DNA from: Ustulina deusta
Lineage: Eukaryota > Ascomycota > Sordariomycetes > Xylariales > Xylariaceae
DNA length: 64,000 nucleotides
Direction of reading: 5' to 3'
NCBI GenBank assembly: GCA_023159155.1
Contig: JAJNNX010000067.1
Coordinates: forward strand, 124,001 to 188,000
Shown one piece after another: positions 23,360 through 36,087 of the stretch. A program made the translations under genes and the position numbers. A model generated the notes under the pieces. The model ran no database searches, was not told the DNA's origin, and saw only the letters and a program-made list of their open reading frames with translations. The first letter of the stretch is position 1. Every line of letters starts with the position of its first letter.

Positions 23360-24430
23360 ATGACAGAAGGTAACTTTCTCAACATTTATAAAGGGCAGGA
23401 TGCAGTCCGAGAATGTTTCGACCCCCACTCAGCACCCCCTCTGCCGCTTGTAGAGCTACCGCCATGTCTCAACCCGTACCACCAAGATGGCGTGCGTATC
23501 TACGCCAAGTTAATGACTAATTATGCACCCGGCGAACAACGTCAAATGCATGCCAGGTAAGTGAGATGACGCTCTGATAGATCTTAAGCTTACCATTCTT
23601 CCTTAGCAATGAATCTGCTCGAAAAGGGAGTGGTGCCCGGAAAAACCAACACGATAGTTGAGTATAGCTCTGGCTCGACGGTCATCTCCATGTCCCTAGT
23701 TGCCCGGGCAATCCACGACATATCAGACGTTCGAGCCTTTCTGTCCAACAAGACAAGTGACGCCAAGCTCAAGCTGATGAGATTTTTCGGTCTTAAATTG
23801 TAAGGTGGTAATTACGTCGGAGATGTGACCTTTGTGTTGATGAACATCACCAGAACTCTTTTAGGTGGCCCTTCGCAGCTGAGAAATTAGCCCAGCAGGC
23901 TGAAGGCATCATAAACCCAAATCAATACGAAAACGACGACGTGATACATCTGCATGTATCCCTTTGTTGATAATACCTACAACTAATCCACTCCCTTTAG
24001 AATTCGGTCTGCCTCGAACCTCTCTCTTCAGGACATCCTCATCCCCAAAACCGACGTCTCCATCATCGATCTGCGCCAGCCTTCAGACTTCCACTCCTAC
24101 CAAGTGCCGGGATCAACGAATCTGCCAATTGCACTGCCTCACGAACCCGAGTCCCTTTTCAGATCCGGCGGCTATGACAACTGTTTGGGCACAGTTAGAG
24201 GAAACCTTCAGTTCTCATGACACAAATCTACTACATGTACTTCAAGATAAAAGAACCTTGGTAAAATGTTACGATGGGGACACGTCTAGGGTGGCTGCAA
24301 GTGTGTTGAGGGCAAAGGGGTACGCAGCGGACAGCATATGAGGTGGCTTCTCCAACTTTGCTCTCCTAGACCAAGTCAGTCAACCAGATGTCAGCACTTA
24401 CCTCACAGGGGCACATGAAGTGAGACTGGC
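23360..24430 (+). pseudogene. PLP-dependent (cysteine/cystathionine synthase-like) plus rhodanese fusion, broken
   Basis: The N-terminal part from ATG 23360 (NIYKGQDAVRECFDPHSAPP) continues after an intron with LLEKGVVPGKTNTIVEYSSG. That is the fold-type II PLP signature around SSGST, then SNKTSDAKLKLMRFFG and LLGGPSQ. A short NPNQYENDD block follows, then a large internal deletion removes the rest of the PLP domain. From about 24000 a rhodanese domain appears: LQDILIPKTDVSIIDLRQPS, HSYQVPGSTNLPIALP and, in a shifted frame, VWAQLEETFSS, then LVKCYDGDTSRVAASVLRAK. The rhodanese frame ends in TGA (24339-24341), after which GGFSNFALL is still readable, implying CGA to TGA. Several frameshifts confirm decay. 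PLP-rhodanese fusions are known in fungi; exact enzyme activity is unknown. Confidence 0.75.
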
Positions 24431-25437
24431 GTTACCGAGCTGATAGGGTCTTGAGGAGACGTTCCCTATTGATGATTGTTTGTACGCAAAGTTTTACACC
24501 TAGAAATCTATATCGATGATTTTGTGTACAAAAGAGAAAAGCAACAAGCAGTTTCTCGCCAGGTATATGATGTCTCCAGTTCAAATACTGATATGGGCAA
24601 TAGCGCCTTCGTGATGAGCGAAGGCAGTATGACTGAGTGGAACAAAGGTTTCCTTGGCCCGAAAGTTTCGCTGGGAAATTCCTATAGTCCAATAGGATGG
24701 TATAGAGACCTAGCTATACATACTGGCAGCTACAGGCTACTGTTCTAGAATTGGTTGGAAAAGCGAAGTTGTAGAAGGGATGGAAGTAATTGATATGAAA
24801 CCACCGTGAGGGATAATATATAGGCACTGTCCTTCGTACCTTCCCATAGAAGCTCTAGGGAGGGAATGCAAATCCAAGTTTGATTTCGGGAATATAGTTT
24901 TTGTATTACTCTTTTAACCTTCCAATCCCAAGGGTTGTCTATTTTGTAAGCTGCTTATGGTAGGCACATTAGGGGTTCGCAACCGACAAGCTAGATAGAT
25001 AAGTCTTTCTGGAATGTTAACTAGAGATGTGAAACCGCGGGCAACGGATCGCAAGCAAGAATCGTGACTCACTACAAAGGGTGGTCGGAAGGTAACCAGG
25101 ACAAGAAATATACCATATACTGCTTCCTAGATAAGATGCTCATAATAAGTAGAAAAGACCATAGTAGAGAGAAGCTTGAGGAAGGTTGCAGAAATCAAGG
25201 CTGAAATAGAGAACTTGTTGCTAGGAAAGTGCTCGCAAATCGTAGAGATAGACGAAGTAGGGAGTTTTCTATGGCAACCCATCTCATAGGCAGGGGAAAC
25301 GTGGTATAAATTTAAACAGTTTAGTAGGCCGTAGCGGCCATAATAAATGCAAATATCCTATCAAGGTAACTTAAAAAGAGCCCCCCCTGCGCCGCCAAGG
25401 GCCAACCATTTCAACTGTGAAAAATGAATAAAGAAAA
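24431..25437. other. Intergenic, pseudogene zone to HET gene
   Basis: About 1 kb with no recognisable coding content; ORFs of up to 90 codons show no family features. Confidence 0.4.
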
Positions 25438-27381
25438 TCACACAAGTTTGCAGTGCTGAATGTCAGTACAGAAGTATTTCAACAGCTCTGCACTTCCCCA
25501 TCGGTCGATCTGCTCAACATCGTGACGAGTGTACAAGCCCTTGCTAACCATGTCATCCAGCAACCTCAGAACCCGAGGATCTTCTTTCTGCACTTCGCCA
25601 TTTGTTGTGTCCTGATACTGTGTCTGTAGTCCCTGTAACCCTTCAACGTAGCAGATTACAGGTCGAACATTTTCGGGGAGATCTCCGAGTAAACCTTCGT
25701 TGTGCATCAAACCGTGTATATAACATTCTCCAACTACCGAGAAGCGGTCATCTAACTCAGATCTGGGGCGTAGCACAATCGGGGCATAGCAACCCAGTAT
25801 ATTGTATACCCTATCCCCAGGTCGAGCAGCTTCCGGTGCCAGTCCGATGTATCCATCTGTGCCCCAGAAGAAACAGCGACCCGTAAAACTTTGATATACT
25901 CGAGAGAGAAAGTCGCTTACCTGTCTTATGGGGTCCGAGAGTTCTTTATAATCACCGCTTAACAATGCTGTGAACACCGTTTCACATTCCTTTTCAGAGA
26001 TATTCCATACAATAGGAGAAAAGAACGACTCCCTTATCTCATTACAGCAGAGAGTTCGGTAATATGCCTCAATCAAGGTGTGCTTACCCCGATAGGAATC
26101 ATCACGTACGCTTTGAGGAAATAGCCTGCGAAGCCAATATATAAAATCGTTTGTTTCAAGCCATCCAAGTGCTGCTATCCTTTCAACGGTGGTCAAGAGC
26201 TTGCAAGAGATGGGCAAAGCCTCAAGCTCAGAGTCGACGTCGGTTGGAAGATAGTAACGTCGACACCAATGGTGGACATCCGAGTAACATAGGAGAGGGA
26301 GTTCAGCAGCCGGAGCGACAGCCCAATCAGGAGCCCAACTGGGAAGATCAACACCCGCTTGATTTTCGCAGGTGGTCAAGATTTCCAGACTCTTGTGATG
26401 ACCGATCCAGGCCAATGCTGTATTCCTGTAGACCTGTGACTGCGTCAAGGAGTAATCCGGAGTAATGCCTATCGCCTGGTCCCACGGATGCAAAAGGCTT
26501 AGCACCGCGTATACGCGATCTTTTGGATCGCCGCATTTGAACACACTCGCGTCCGTTCGCAGATCCAAGAGCGAGACTCCTGGCCGCAAATAGACAAGTT
26601 TCACTAGTAGAGACATCCGCTTGCGAAAAGGGTGCGCGTACAGATCCTCAACCAGAAAAACCTGGAATTTATACATGTAGCGCATGACGGGGCAGAAATT
26701 CGCCCAGAGTATCTCCTTTTGCCCGCACAAGAGAAAAGATGCATTTCCTCCGAGGGCAATTTCTTGGCAGATCCATAATCTCTCGAACCATTTTCTGCTT
26801 ATGAGACGGAAAATGGATCTCATCTCGGCATGCGAGGCAACAAGCCATCCGGTACGAGCGGTCTCGGAATTCAACTTGAAACCCGACGTTGCCGAAGGCC
26901 GAGGCGCCGGATCGGCCTGGCCTATCTCGATCGATGGTGCGAGACGTGATATCGTGTCCAGTGCTAGGGAGCTATCTTCAGATTCGGGCCCTAGCTATGC
27001 GGCCACGCGCTGGCTCATTCTGAAGATGTCGCCCATCTTGAGCACCTGCTGACTCCGCTCAGCTAGATTGCTCTGATCGATGCATAGTGCGTCTATCCAG
27101 AGAACCCGCAGCCGATCCTCGAACCTCAGGTGGCGTAGAGCGGTTGCTAAGTTCTGGGTGATCATATGTGTACGTCCCCCGGCCGGGCCGGACACTTGCA
27201 CGGGGACCCGGTCCTCGGTAGATCCCCAGACATAGGACAGCGCTTCATAGACGGGCGGCTCGGTGAGGGAAAATTGCACTTCCTGAAGCTCGATGCAGAG
27301 TGTGTCATGGAAGGCGCCGGGGCGGAGAGTCGTCAGTCTGATGCCGTTCTGGCTGAATGGCGAGTATTGATACGCGGCCAT
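25438..27381 (-). pseudogene. HET-domain (heterokaryon incompatibility) gene with one in-frame stop
   Basis: Reading from ATG 27381, 648 codons run in one frame, broken only by TAG at 26995-26997 (codon 129). HET-domain motifs are clear: PPVYEALSYVWGS, LWIDALCIDQSNLAERSQQV, and immediately around the stop R-V-A-A-stop-L-G-P-E-S. Relatives have Trp at this site (VVAWLGPES), so TGG to TAG is the likely change. After the stop the ORF continues normally with RKWFERLWICQEIALG, FKCGDPKDRVYAVLSL, a long C-terminal region and a proper stop at 25438. No splice pair explains the TAG. HET proteins trigger cell death on nonself fusion; here the domain is cut near its middle. It may be a null allele of this strain, a sequencing error, or read through. 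The upstream GTG at 27402 is not needed. Confidence 0.85.
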
Positions 27382-28353
27382 CTGCGCCTTGGTCGAAACC
27401 ACAAGTAGTCGTGGAAGCGTTCCTATTCTTGTGTTGTGCGAAGATCATCGTTCGACGTGTTGCTATCACCCGGAGGAGCGAGGCTCTAGAACCCCTCACC
27501 GCCACTGGCACTTCAGCTGGTGGCGGACGGCGGGCGGCTTCGTAAAGCCCTGAGAGCTGGGCATGGCACATATCCTGGCCGGGGGGATCCCTCGCGATTG
27601 CTACGCTGACAATACCGATGATAATGATGGGATGGCAGCGAAGACCACCCCGTGGCTCACATACGTGTTCTTGCTTTCAGCAACCAGCAGACCAATCCGT
27701 GCGTACTGAAGTGGGCAGTAGTAAGTGAGCCGCGTCAACACAAGGAGTATTTACCTTACCCTTACCTCTGCCTTCGTTTTTAGCGAAGGAGGCACAACTA
27801 CTGAAATGGAACAAAGGCATAAGTACTAACTATACCTAGGTACTTAAGTAGCTATTTAAGTAAATAGGTAGCTTAAATGCCGAGGTAGCTTATTTTGCTG
27901 CTAGTCTGTATACGGAGATTGCTAAGATAAACCAATCCCGACTAGGTCACTTTACTTTCCTATTTGGGCCATTGGATTTTCCAGCACAACTTCCTGACCT
28001 CAGTTATACCTCCGCTAAAAACAAAGGCACAGTTAGTTCCCTCTAAAACAGCACGCGGTCCTCGACTGCTGCAATATACCAGATGTCTCATCACGCCTCA
28101 TCCACATCTCGCCCGAAGCCCAGAGCCGACGAATGTCCGCTCTGGTTAATGAGCCATCAGTTTTTTTTTTTTTTCCTCTCCCTTATCTCTCCCCTACCCC
28201 TGAAAAGGCCTTGCTTAACCCCCCCCTCTTGTTCCAGCTCACCTCATTCACGAATAATCCCCCACCCCCCTATCAAACAGCAGTCGGCGTCCCATTTCTT
28301 GTCCCTCGCTCCCACCCCTTTCTCTCAGCAGTCCCGCAGTCCCGCGGCGCGAG
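27382..28353. other. Intergenic HET gene to secreted-protein gene
   Basis: HET promoter side. Contains a T run near 28160 and C-rich tracts near 28220-28280. No gene recognised. Confidence 0.4.
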
Positions 28354-29280
28354 CTATTCAGGCGCGAGCGACTCGAGCCCCAAGTTCACGGGCTCGCAGG
28401 ACGGGTTCTGGGGCGCGACGCCTTCGAACCCCGCCACCCACGCCAGGGAGCGATACCAGTAGCCGCCGGTCCACTGGTAGCAGATGTGGAAGTTGGAGAC
28501 ATTTCTCGCGGGCGCCGGCGTGGGCGGCGGCGTCGCGTTCCAGTGCGTGTCGTCGCGCTGCAGCGCCATGTAGAAGAACCCCGTGTCGAGATCCAGCGAC
28601 ACAGCCGTCCCGTCGTCCGTGCCCGGCGGGATGAGCGCCACATCCACCTTTGGAATCAACAAACAGTCAGCGACTTCCGTCTCCCCCCCCCCCGCGCGCG
28701 AGCTCCCAGATGTGCAGGTAGGTAGGTAAATAGGGGCAAGCGCTCCAGATATGATATAGTAGATATCCGGCCGCAATAGGGGATTCCGACCGCGAGGAAG
28801 GGAAACGGGAGGGAAACGGGAGGGAAACGGGGCTTGGGCCGCACTCACATTGCTCGCGAAGTTCGGGTACAGATGCATGAACGAGGGGACCTTGACCGAA
28901 CCGCCGTCGTCGCCCTCGTACGAGAAGATGTAGCTGATGCTTCCGGGGTAGGTGTAGCCCTCGTCGTACGTGTAGTTGTAGTAGAACTCGTAGACGGAGC
29001 CGCTGACGGCGCGCGACCCCGCGGTATAGCAGAGGCCTTCAAACGCGGCGCCGGCGTGGCACGCCCACACGTAGCCTGGTGACTTTGGTCAGTATATATT
29101 GTAGCTTCAGGGCGTGTGGAAATCTTCTGTTGTTGGGGAAGCAGGAGTGGTAGACGCACCGTCGATGTCGGAGTTCGTCTTGCTGGTGATGCGCAGCGCG
29201 AAAGGCCCGATCACGTTGATCTCGGCGGCGGCGTGCGTGGCCAGCGCCGCGGCTATGGTTACACCTGATGAGATCCTCAT
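28354..29280 (-). CDS. Secreted protein of unknown function
   Basis: Exons 29280-29160, 29075-28849 and 28647-28354 sum to 642 nt (213 aa). The N-terminus MRISSGVTIAAALATHAAAE is a typical cleavable signal peptide. The mature part has an ACHAGAAFEGLC motif, aromatic-rich YEFYYNYTYDEGYTYPG, several N-x-S/T sites and a terminal tract with FHICYQWTGGYWYRSLAW. Paired cysteines suggest disulphides. I do not recognise a named family; it looks like a conserved fungal secreted protein rather than a short cysteine-rich effector. The gene is GC-rich, so the overlapping plus-strand ORFs are shadows. Confidence 0.8.
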
Positions 29281-30906
29281 GACTATCGGGTCTTCTCGCC
29301 TCTGGATGGATGTTTTATGAGAACGGCCTCTGCTCAAGGCAAGGAGTGGATGTAGACCTGGGAGGACCTAGATACACTTATATGATCCTGGCCGCCTCTT
29401 TGGATCTCTGTGTCCCATTGAGGTCGTGAGATCATGCAGATAGTTAGCTCAATGCAGTGTAGCGTAGGTATCTAATAAGAGAAGGGGTAGTAGTAGCGCA
29501 TCAGCATAGAATGACGAGGCCTGTGTTTTTTTGAAGGGCAAGGCGGACCATGATTGCGCGTCCACATTCTTGGACCTCGTTCTCGGCGATCCGTCTCATC
29601 TTCGTCTAGAAGTTCGTGCCGCGTTATACCTGAATGACTTCGTGGAATCCGTGTGATGATATTCGGGGAATACAATTTCCCAGATGGATCAATGGTGAGT
29701 TAAAATTAATCGTAAACCCAATTCGGTAGTAATACGATACGACACGGAAATATCACTCGATACTCTGTCGCCGATAGCTACAACGTGATGTCGCTCAGGG
29801 TATGGCAAATCCTATATCCTCAAACAAGATGTCCCACTTCGCAAGAGGTCGTATTGGAATCCCTAGATGTCAACTCCTAGTTCCAGGGTATTCGAGAGAA
29901 GGGTGGGTTGAATCGGGTTTGGCTGGGTTTAAGTATATAATAATAGACGATAAAAAAGCTGGCTATTGCTGTCTATTATCGCGGATATATTTGAAAAGAC
30001 CCGCCGAGTGTTCAGCATTCGCCGAGTTCGAGGCATTCCTGCTTGAGTATCGTGTCGAATAAACTTTGTATACGTGAACCACTTAGTCTGAGCCAATGAC
30101 GAGTTGAATTGGTGTGACAGGAACTGGATGTACGAATGAATACTCTACTCTTATTGTGTCGGCGCATTCGGATGAATTACCTAGTGTAACGCAATAAAGA
30201 GTGTACTCATATACTGTGCGACGCACCGCTCTACACGGGAGTCCTACTAGCATTTAATTTGATCACAACGGCGAACAATATAAACATGTATTGCGCATGG
30301 ACGTAATAGGGCCAAGAGGCGGTCATGTGGAATGAAAACAGGGTAAGTTATCCCCGAGCAGCTATCTCTGACTGCCAGCGTTATCATGCCAATGCTTTAA
30401 AAATGTAGCATGCGATACTAGGAAAAGGCTTGAAACTAACAGGAAATGAGAGGGTTTATTGCCCTAGAACCCGATGTGAACAAGGCCATGTCTCACCTCA
30501 GCAAATATATGTGTTGATGTCTACAGGGCAGAGCTCATTATTGGTGACATTGGTCAGTACACGGGTGAGACTGAGTTGCTTCGGAAACTAAGAAGGTTAA
30601 CCGAAATATACGTCACTTCTTTATTGGCAGCATAGGTAACACGTTATCTAGCGAAAATCATCACTCGTGTCCCATTGCCATTGCCCCAACGCCATTCATG
30701 ATGCAGTTCCATATAGGGGTTATGATTTACTTCCACAAAGCTCCCGAAACCTTTGAAGAATCTAAGGAGGGGCTCAGTTAAGAAACAAGCTTCTTGGTTG
30801 AAAAGCTCCATGAGACTTCATGCAATGTGGTGGGTGTTTGTTGCGTCAAGTTGCTTCCACATCTCTACCCAAGAATTGTTGGCCAAAAGAAGACTGGCTT
30901 ATGCTC
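29281..30906. other. Intergenic, 1.6 kb
   Basis: Promoter side of the secreted-protein gene and 3' side of the Ytp1-like gene. A short inverted repeat (ataatagac ... gtctattat) lies near 29938-29985. No coding sequence supported. Confidence 0.4.
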
Positions 30907-32568
30907 TTAGTGGGCGAGGCCATCGCTGTTTTTACCCAGCGTGCTGTTGAGACTCTCAGCATCGTCCTGTGCGTGTTTTGTGGGATTGCCGTCTTCGTCG
31001 TCACTCATCAATCCCTCCAGTTCGAATTCATTTGCGTCGCGAAGCGGAACATTGCCACCCAGCCGGGGTCCAAGGCGTCCAGCATCCGAGTCTTTCGGGT
31101 GAGGGTTTTGGCTAGCGTTGCGGTCGTAGAGATGGATAAGCATTAGAGTAAAGAGGAAAAGGAGGGAGGCGAGGGAGAAGAGGATGAGAATATAAGCGAT
31201 GTGATCCATTCCAGAGTTCGAGACGAGTTCCATTTGCTCCTCAGTAGCACCCATGAACATGAAACCAGAGGCAAACAACAGCTGTCACAGTAAGGTTAGA
31301 TACGATCATCACGAACGAGCTGGGGCACTCACGAAAACAGGGATGTACTGGAAGCTGTTGGTCTCCCTGCCATCGGCAGACATGGAAGAGCGGTCTCGAA
31401 GGACAAAAGATATCTCGATGATGCGTGTGGCGCCGGCCGCCATAAGGGTGTATCCGTAGACCTTGTGAACCTCGGCACTAACGTGCATATGTTGGGGGTG
31501 GCCGCCAAAGGCCCAGCCGGTAAGCAAGATGATAAATCCAGGAATGACGTTTCGCTGGGGGCGACCGTCACGGTCCCTACTGAGCCATATGCCGACCAAT
31601 CCAGCACACCACCAAATGATGCCCATGGTAGTATGTTGCCAGTCATTCTCAACCCATGCAGAGCCCCAGCGATGCTCGGTAAAGGTATTGACCACACCCC
31701 AAGCGGTGATGACGGCGCTGTCGAAGAATTCCTGAGACCGACCGGTGCGCTTGAGCCACAGCTGTCCAACCAGCAGGAGAATAGTCAACAGCATGCCATA
31801 GGCAATAAAGGCGCTTCCCATGATAAAATGCGCAAGGCACTGGCCAACATGGTCGCCTTGACAAAAGCCTAGAACGGTGATGCCTCCGAAAAGCATCTGT
31901 GTCCAGGCAAACACAGGCAAGGCCTTACCCACGAGGCCATGTCCGAGTTTGACAACGCGCCTAATCTTGCCGTGGATTCCCCGTTCGATGTGCAGTTTAA
32001 GGTAGATACCGAGCAGGACTTGTGCGAACAGCATGGCGGATATGGGGATCGCGAATTTCGAGTGAACGTTGTCGGGGCGGAATTCACGGCCTCCGTGCAT
32101 ATGGCCGAGGGCGTATCCGAGTATCGCGAGCGCAGTGCCAGCGACCTGCAGAGGGACGTGCCAGCGGGATTTCACAATCTACGGTCGCGTGTCTCGCGTT
32201 AGAGCGCAAAGCTTGAACGAGGGGAAGCGTGTGAGTTTCCTTACCCCAAGAACCATGCCCACCGGGAAGATGACGCCCCAAGCGGCCATCTGAACGAAGA
32301 TGTGTATCCATAGCGTGGTGTCCTACGTCAAGATGGTCAGATCCCGCGTCATCCGCATACAGCCAATCCGACAGTTGCCAGCAATTGCTCGGGCGAGGAG
32401 ACGTACGATGGGATCGACCGAGATGGCCATTCCGTCTTCAATGTGCGACGAATCGTGATCGTGGGCGAGGGCCATTGGCAAGACGGCGGCAGAGACCAGC
32501 AAGAAAGCAGCGGGAGACAGAGAGGAAGTCGGAGCCATCGCGGCTCTGCTCGACGGGCGAGTCAACAT
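30907..32568 (-). CDS. Ytp1-like multipass membrane protein
   Basis: Exons 32568-32407, 32322-32245, 32178-31333 and 31281-30907 sum to 1461 nt (486 aa). A signal peptide (ending near ALAHDHDSSH) is followed by cytochrome b561/DUF2427-like helices with conserved His (LWIHIFVQMAAWG, LGYALGHMHG). The C-terminal Ytp1 domain follows (WAFGGHPQHMHVSAEVHKVY). The protein ends with two helices and an acidic cytosolic tail. The His pairs in the helices could bind haem, but the biochemical role of Ytp1-domain proteins is not established. All introns are in phase 0. Codon 11 is an alternative ATG (32538). Confidence 0.88.
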
Positions 32569-33872
32569 GATTTAGCGATGGGGCCGTTTCAGATACACGT
32601 CATTCGATCGAGGGCGAGGCGAGTGCGCGTGCAGGGTTGGCGGAGCCCGACCCTGGACAAGCCTGTCGCAAAGTCGGTATAGGCAAGGGTAGCAATAACA
32701 GCGCTTGTCGTACCTATTCGAGGCGCAGCAGAGCAAGCGATTTTCAAATCTATGCCTCAAACCACAAAAGGGTTGCGATACAGGCGATTCCTGTTGACCG
32801 ACGGCTAGGCAAGAAAGCCGAGAAAGCAGGCGAAGTTGACAAGATATTGACAGATTGACAGAGGCTCTCGCGGCTCGGCCTAGTAAGCGAACTAGCCCGA
32901 GCCTATTACGCATCCCTCAGAATTTAGCGTAGCTACTAGTGTCCGCTAGCCCCCGTGCTGCCGCATGAGAAACCCGTACCTAATTGGCCAGCATCCAGGA
33001 TTGGCCACTTTTGTGGCGCATAGTGAATTGGGTTTAGCGCACTTGCCGCTTTTGAACTAAGGACCTCAAGTGTGGTATTTATGTATAAATGATGCATACC
33101 TACCTATCATCTGCGGCTGATAAAATACTACTTAGGAATATTTTAATCATGTAGAGGAGGGTGGGATTAAGAATTTGACCCCCATGATAGCTCAGATGGG
33201 CATATCATATGAGCAGTTTGGCATGTAAGAGAAAACAGATTCCTCCAATCACTAGGTTGTCTTTGGACAATTGATGCTGGATCAATGTGTATGTAAATAT
33301 ATACAAGAGAGACAAAAGGAAAAATGAATGTCACGGAAAAAACAACACTGTTAATCCCGTGAAGGTATTAACGGTATAGAGAAACACAAAAAGGTCAAAA
33401 CAAAAACAAAACAAAATCCTGATGTACCTATTGAGATATATTCCTCGACGGATTCCAGATCAATATCCCAAGCGCAAACAAAGCCAAAAAAAAAAATTTA
33501 TAGTTGAAACTCTGCAGATCTTCTATGCAACCAATTCTCACTCAATAACTTGCCTCTTTCCTCCTTTCAGGTTAACATAGAGACTCATAGCATTCCAGTC
33601 CTGAGGAACTTCACCTGATCAGCCAACAGCACATCTTCTATAACGCTATCTGTTTAAAGCACGCTATATGCCATCAGCTCCCGTTCCTCTTTCAAATGGT
33701 CCCGTTGAAATGGATTGGGTGAGTGTGTGTTTGGGGCAGGAGCAGATAAATCACCTGTTGTTTCCTGGGGTCTTTAGTGACGTGAGCTTTGCACACTACA
33801 CGCCCGTGGCCGTCAAAGCAAGAAATAGTAGAGTGTTCATTGAGATCCCGCGCACTTTTGTGCTCCATTGAG
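32569..33872. other. Intergenic, 1.3 kb
   Basis: Upstream of the Ytp1-like gene. No coding sequence recognised; an A-rich patch lies near 33390-33500. Confidence 0.4.
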
Positions 33873-34145
33873 CTATCCCAATGTTAGTCGGGTACTAGTT
33901 AGTTTCATATTCTCGACGGCCATATACGTTATCACGACAGAAGACACCCTCCCTGCTTGCTCCTCTGTGAACATATTTTCCCCCTCGACGGCTTTCACGA
34001 CTCTTTCTGTTGTTTTGTTCAGAATTATCGGGTCAATAGCATCGATCAAGCGAATATAGCCCTTGCTTTGAACCTGTTCAGCAACATGGACACTGACATT
34101 GTTGCCAGCTCGGGAGACAGTGTCTGTCATGTGTCTTGAAGTCAT
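33873..34145 (-). CDS. Small hypothetical protein
   Basis: ORF of 90 aa from ATG 34145 with balanced amino-acid use (SVHVAEQVQSKGYIRLIDAI, EEQAGRVSSVVITYMAVEN) and no signal peptide or known motif. Another short coding-like tract begins at an ATG near 34331 on the same strand (F-T-E-A-L-A-E-L-L-E-V-Y-K). The two may be exons of one degenerated gene. Function unknown; may not be a real gene. Confidence 0.3.
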   Translation of the reverse strand: MTSRHMTDTVSRAGNNVSVHVAEQVQSKGYIRLIDAIDPIILNKTTERVVKAVEGENMFTEEQAGRVSSVVITYMAVENMKLTSTRLTLG

Positions 34146-36087
34146 TGTCTTGATTGGTAGCAAGAGAGTGTAGGGGGGATCAGACGATGAAGTAAGAGCA
34201 AATATTGTAGGGAAATCAAAGGTACAGATGTGGTTCAGTAGATTCGATATGCACCTCCAGGTCCGATGAGGTGTCAGAGATTGTGGCTTTATAGACCTCT
34301 AAGAGTTCTGCCAGCGCCTCTGTGAAGTTCATGAGACACGACCGTTATGCGAGCCGCCTCTGCCTACAACACAGGTTAGCATTGGCGGCGAAGAGCCATT
34401 CTACTTCAAACGAGCACCAATCATCTCATGGGGTATTCCAGTCAGACTGTGATTCTAGCCGTGTCCGACCGCCGACCTATTGTGTATTCAAGAGTTGCAA
34501 CATCATTGTTGTGTGATGAGACGTTACTGTGGATGGTTACAAGGGTGTTAACAAGCTAGCTCCATAATAGGCATTATAATAAGAAGCTGGATTATGGTAA
34601 GTTGAAGATGCTGAGGGTATGCTGTTGGTAACTGAAGTGGAAGAACTCTGATATTTCAATTACTGGTGAGCCATGCAAAGGGTTTGGCGACAATCGGTCT
34701 GCCTCAGTGCCAATCCGAATATCATTGCCTGGAAAATGCCCTTAAAGCGTAGCGCCTGCAGGCCTTCCGGTACCACTTCATGAGTGTTTCAGTAGTCCAT
34801 ATTTGGGTCTTAAATTTTTAGACTGATAGATTAGTTCTAAATAAATGAGCAGGCCAACAAGCGTCAACATAAAAGAGAGAATAACACCACACCCCTTTTA
34901 GACTCCAATAATATAATCCTATAACCACAGATTGCTACAAACTAATTAGCCCTGGACATTGCTTAATGTGCGTTTTTAATTGGCTTTTTTTACTTATTAA
35001 TATTTATTAAGATCGCTATAATTACGAGGCATTTCCCTATTTATAGTGTTAATAAATCTTTTTATTAAGGTAAGTGGTTAGCTCACCCCTATCTACGAAG
35101 ATTGTTTTACCTGTAATTTAGCATAATTACCTAATATATTAACTTTGAACATCTAAATGGTCTACCGACTCCGTAGGGCTGTGTTAGCTATATTTACTTT
35201 TTGAAGCTTTTATTTCTTGAAAAACAGAAATTCTTTTGCCCCCGGTTGAAGGCGCCGCAGCCGGAAGGCGTGGATCAAAGGTGGTTAGTTTGGATGCCAG
35301 CCTTGTAGAACCGTTGATGCTGTTGCTAGGAGGAGAAATATAGGTGCGCTATAGGTGGAGCGGCTGAGTTTACTAAGTACGCGGTAACAATGGTGAATCT
35401 AGTGACAGCCACTGCTATATTGCAGTGAGCAAGTGTTCGGAATGCTAAGATTGTCATCGAAATAGGTAGCGGATTAGCGGGAAACGTCAAACCGCGCACA
35501 GCACTGGCCAGATATTTGTCCCACCAATTTCGGGTGGCTAGAGTACGCGGGTCACACGCAAACATAGCCACAATGGCCATACACAAGCACGACTTGACAT
35601 GGCGTGTTCAATTGTAAGAAATTGGCCGGCCCTGAGTAGGGCACCAGAGGAGCTGCTTCTTGCAACAGCGGAAGTAGATCTTGGAAACTTCGCCCGACGG
35701 TGAGATGAGCATCTCCACGAAAATATCCCATGACAAAAGAAAGTATCAGCTGACCAGTAAACAAAATATGCTTTGGATAGGGAGCTTCATGTTCACTTGA
35801 CGTTCTCGTCTTCTACACAACGGCCAATGTACTTGGACGTTAGATTCACACCCTTGCTGCTTAGTATTCCAGTGCTCTCAAACCCTTGCAAAATCTCATC
35901 CACAATACCAGCGTCAGCCAAAAGTGCCACATTAAGCTATCCCAGATAGACACCTCAGGTACGAGTAATGTTGCGCAAGTTACTGTGCAATAGTATGGAG
36001 ACAGTGAGTATCTTTTCTAAGAACTAATCAGCCGATCTCTCCTGTAGATCGCACATGTCGGTAGATGAGCCCACAATTTCCAAATCC
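34146..36087. other. Intergenic, 1.9 kb, AT-rich in the middle
   Basis: AT-rich from about 34800 to 35220. Two coding-like tracts on the minus strand (about 35552-35764 and 35803-35935, the latter readable as LLADAGIVDEILQGFESTG) are not joined into a gene I can recognise and may be relics. Confidence 0.4.

Noticed and set aside
26995..26997. HET-gene TAG explained as part of an intron
   Set aside because: No GT-AG pair of plausible size removes it without deleting conserved HET residues on both sides.
28083..28725. Plus-strand ORFs rich in Arg/Ser/Pro over the secreted-protein gene
   Set aside because: Antisense shadow of a GC-rich exon with signal peptide and matching splice sites on the minus strand.
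35803..35935. Coding-like tract on the minus strand
   Set aside because: Only about 44 codons, no start or partner exon identified, no recognisable family.
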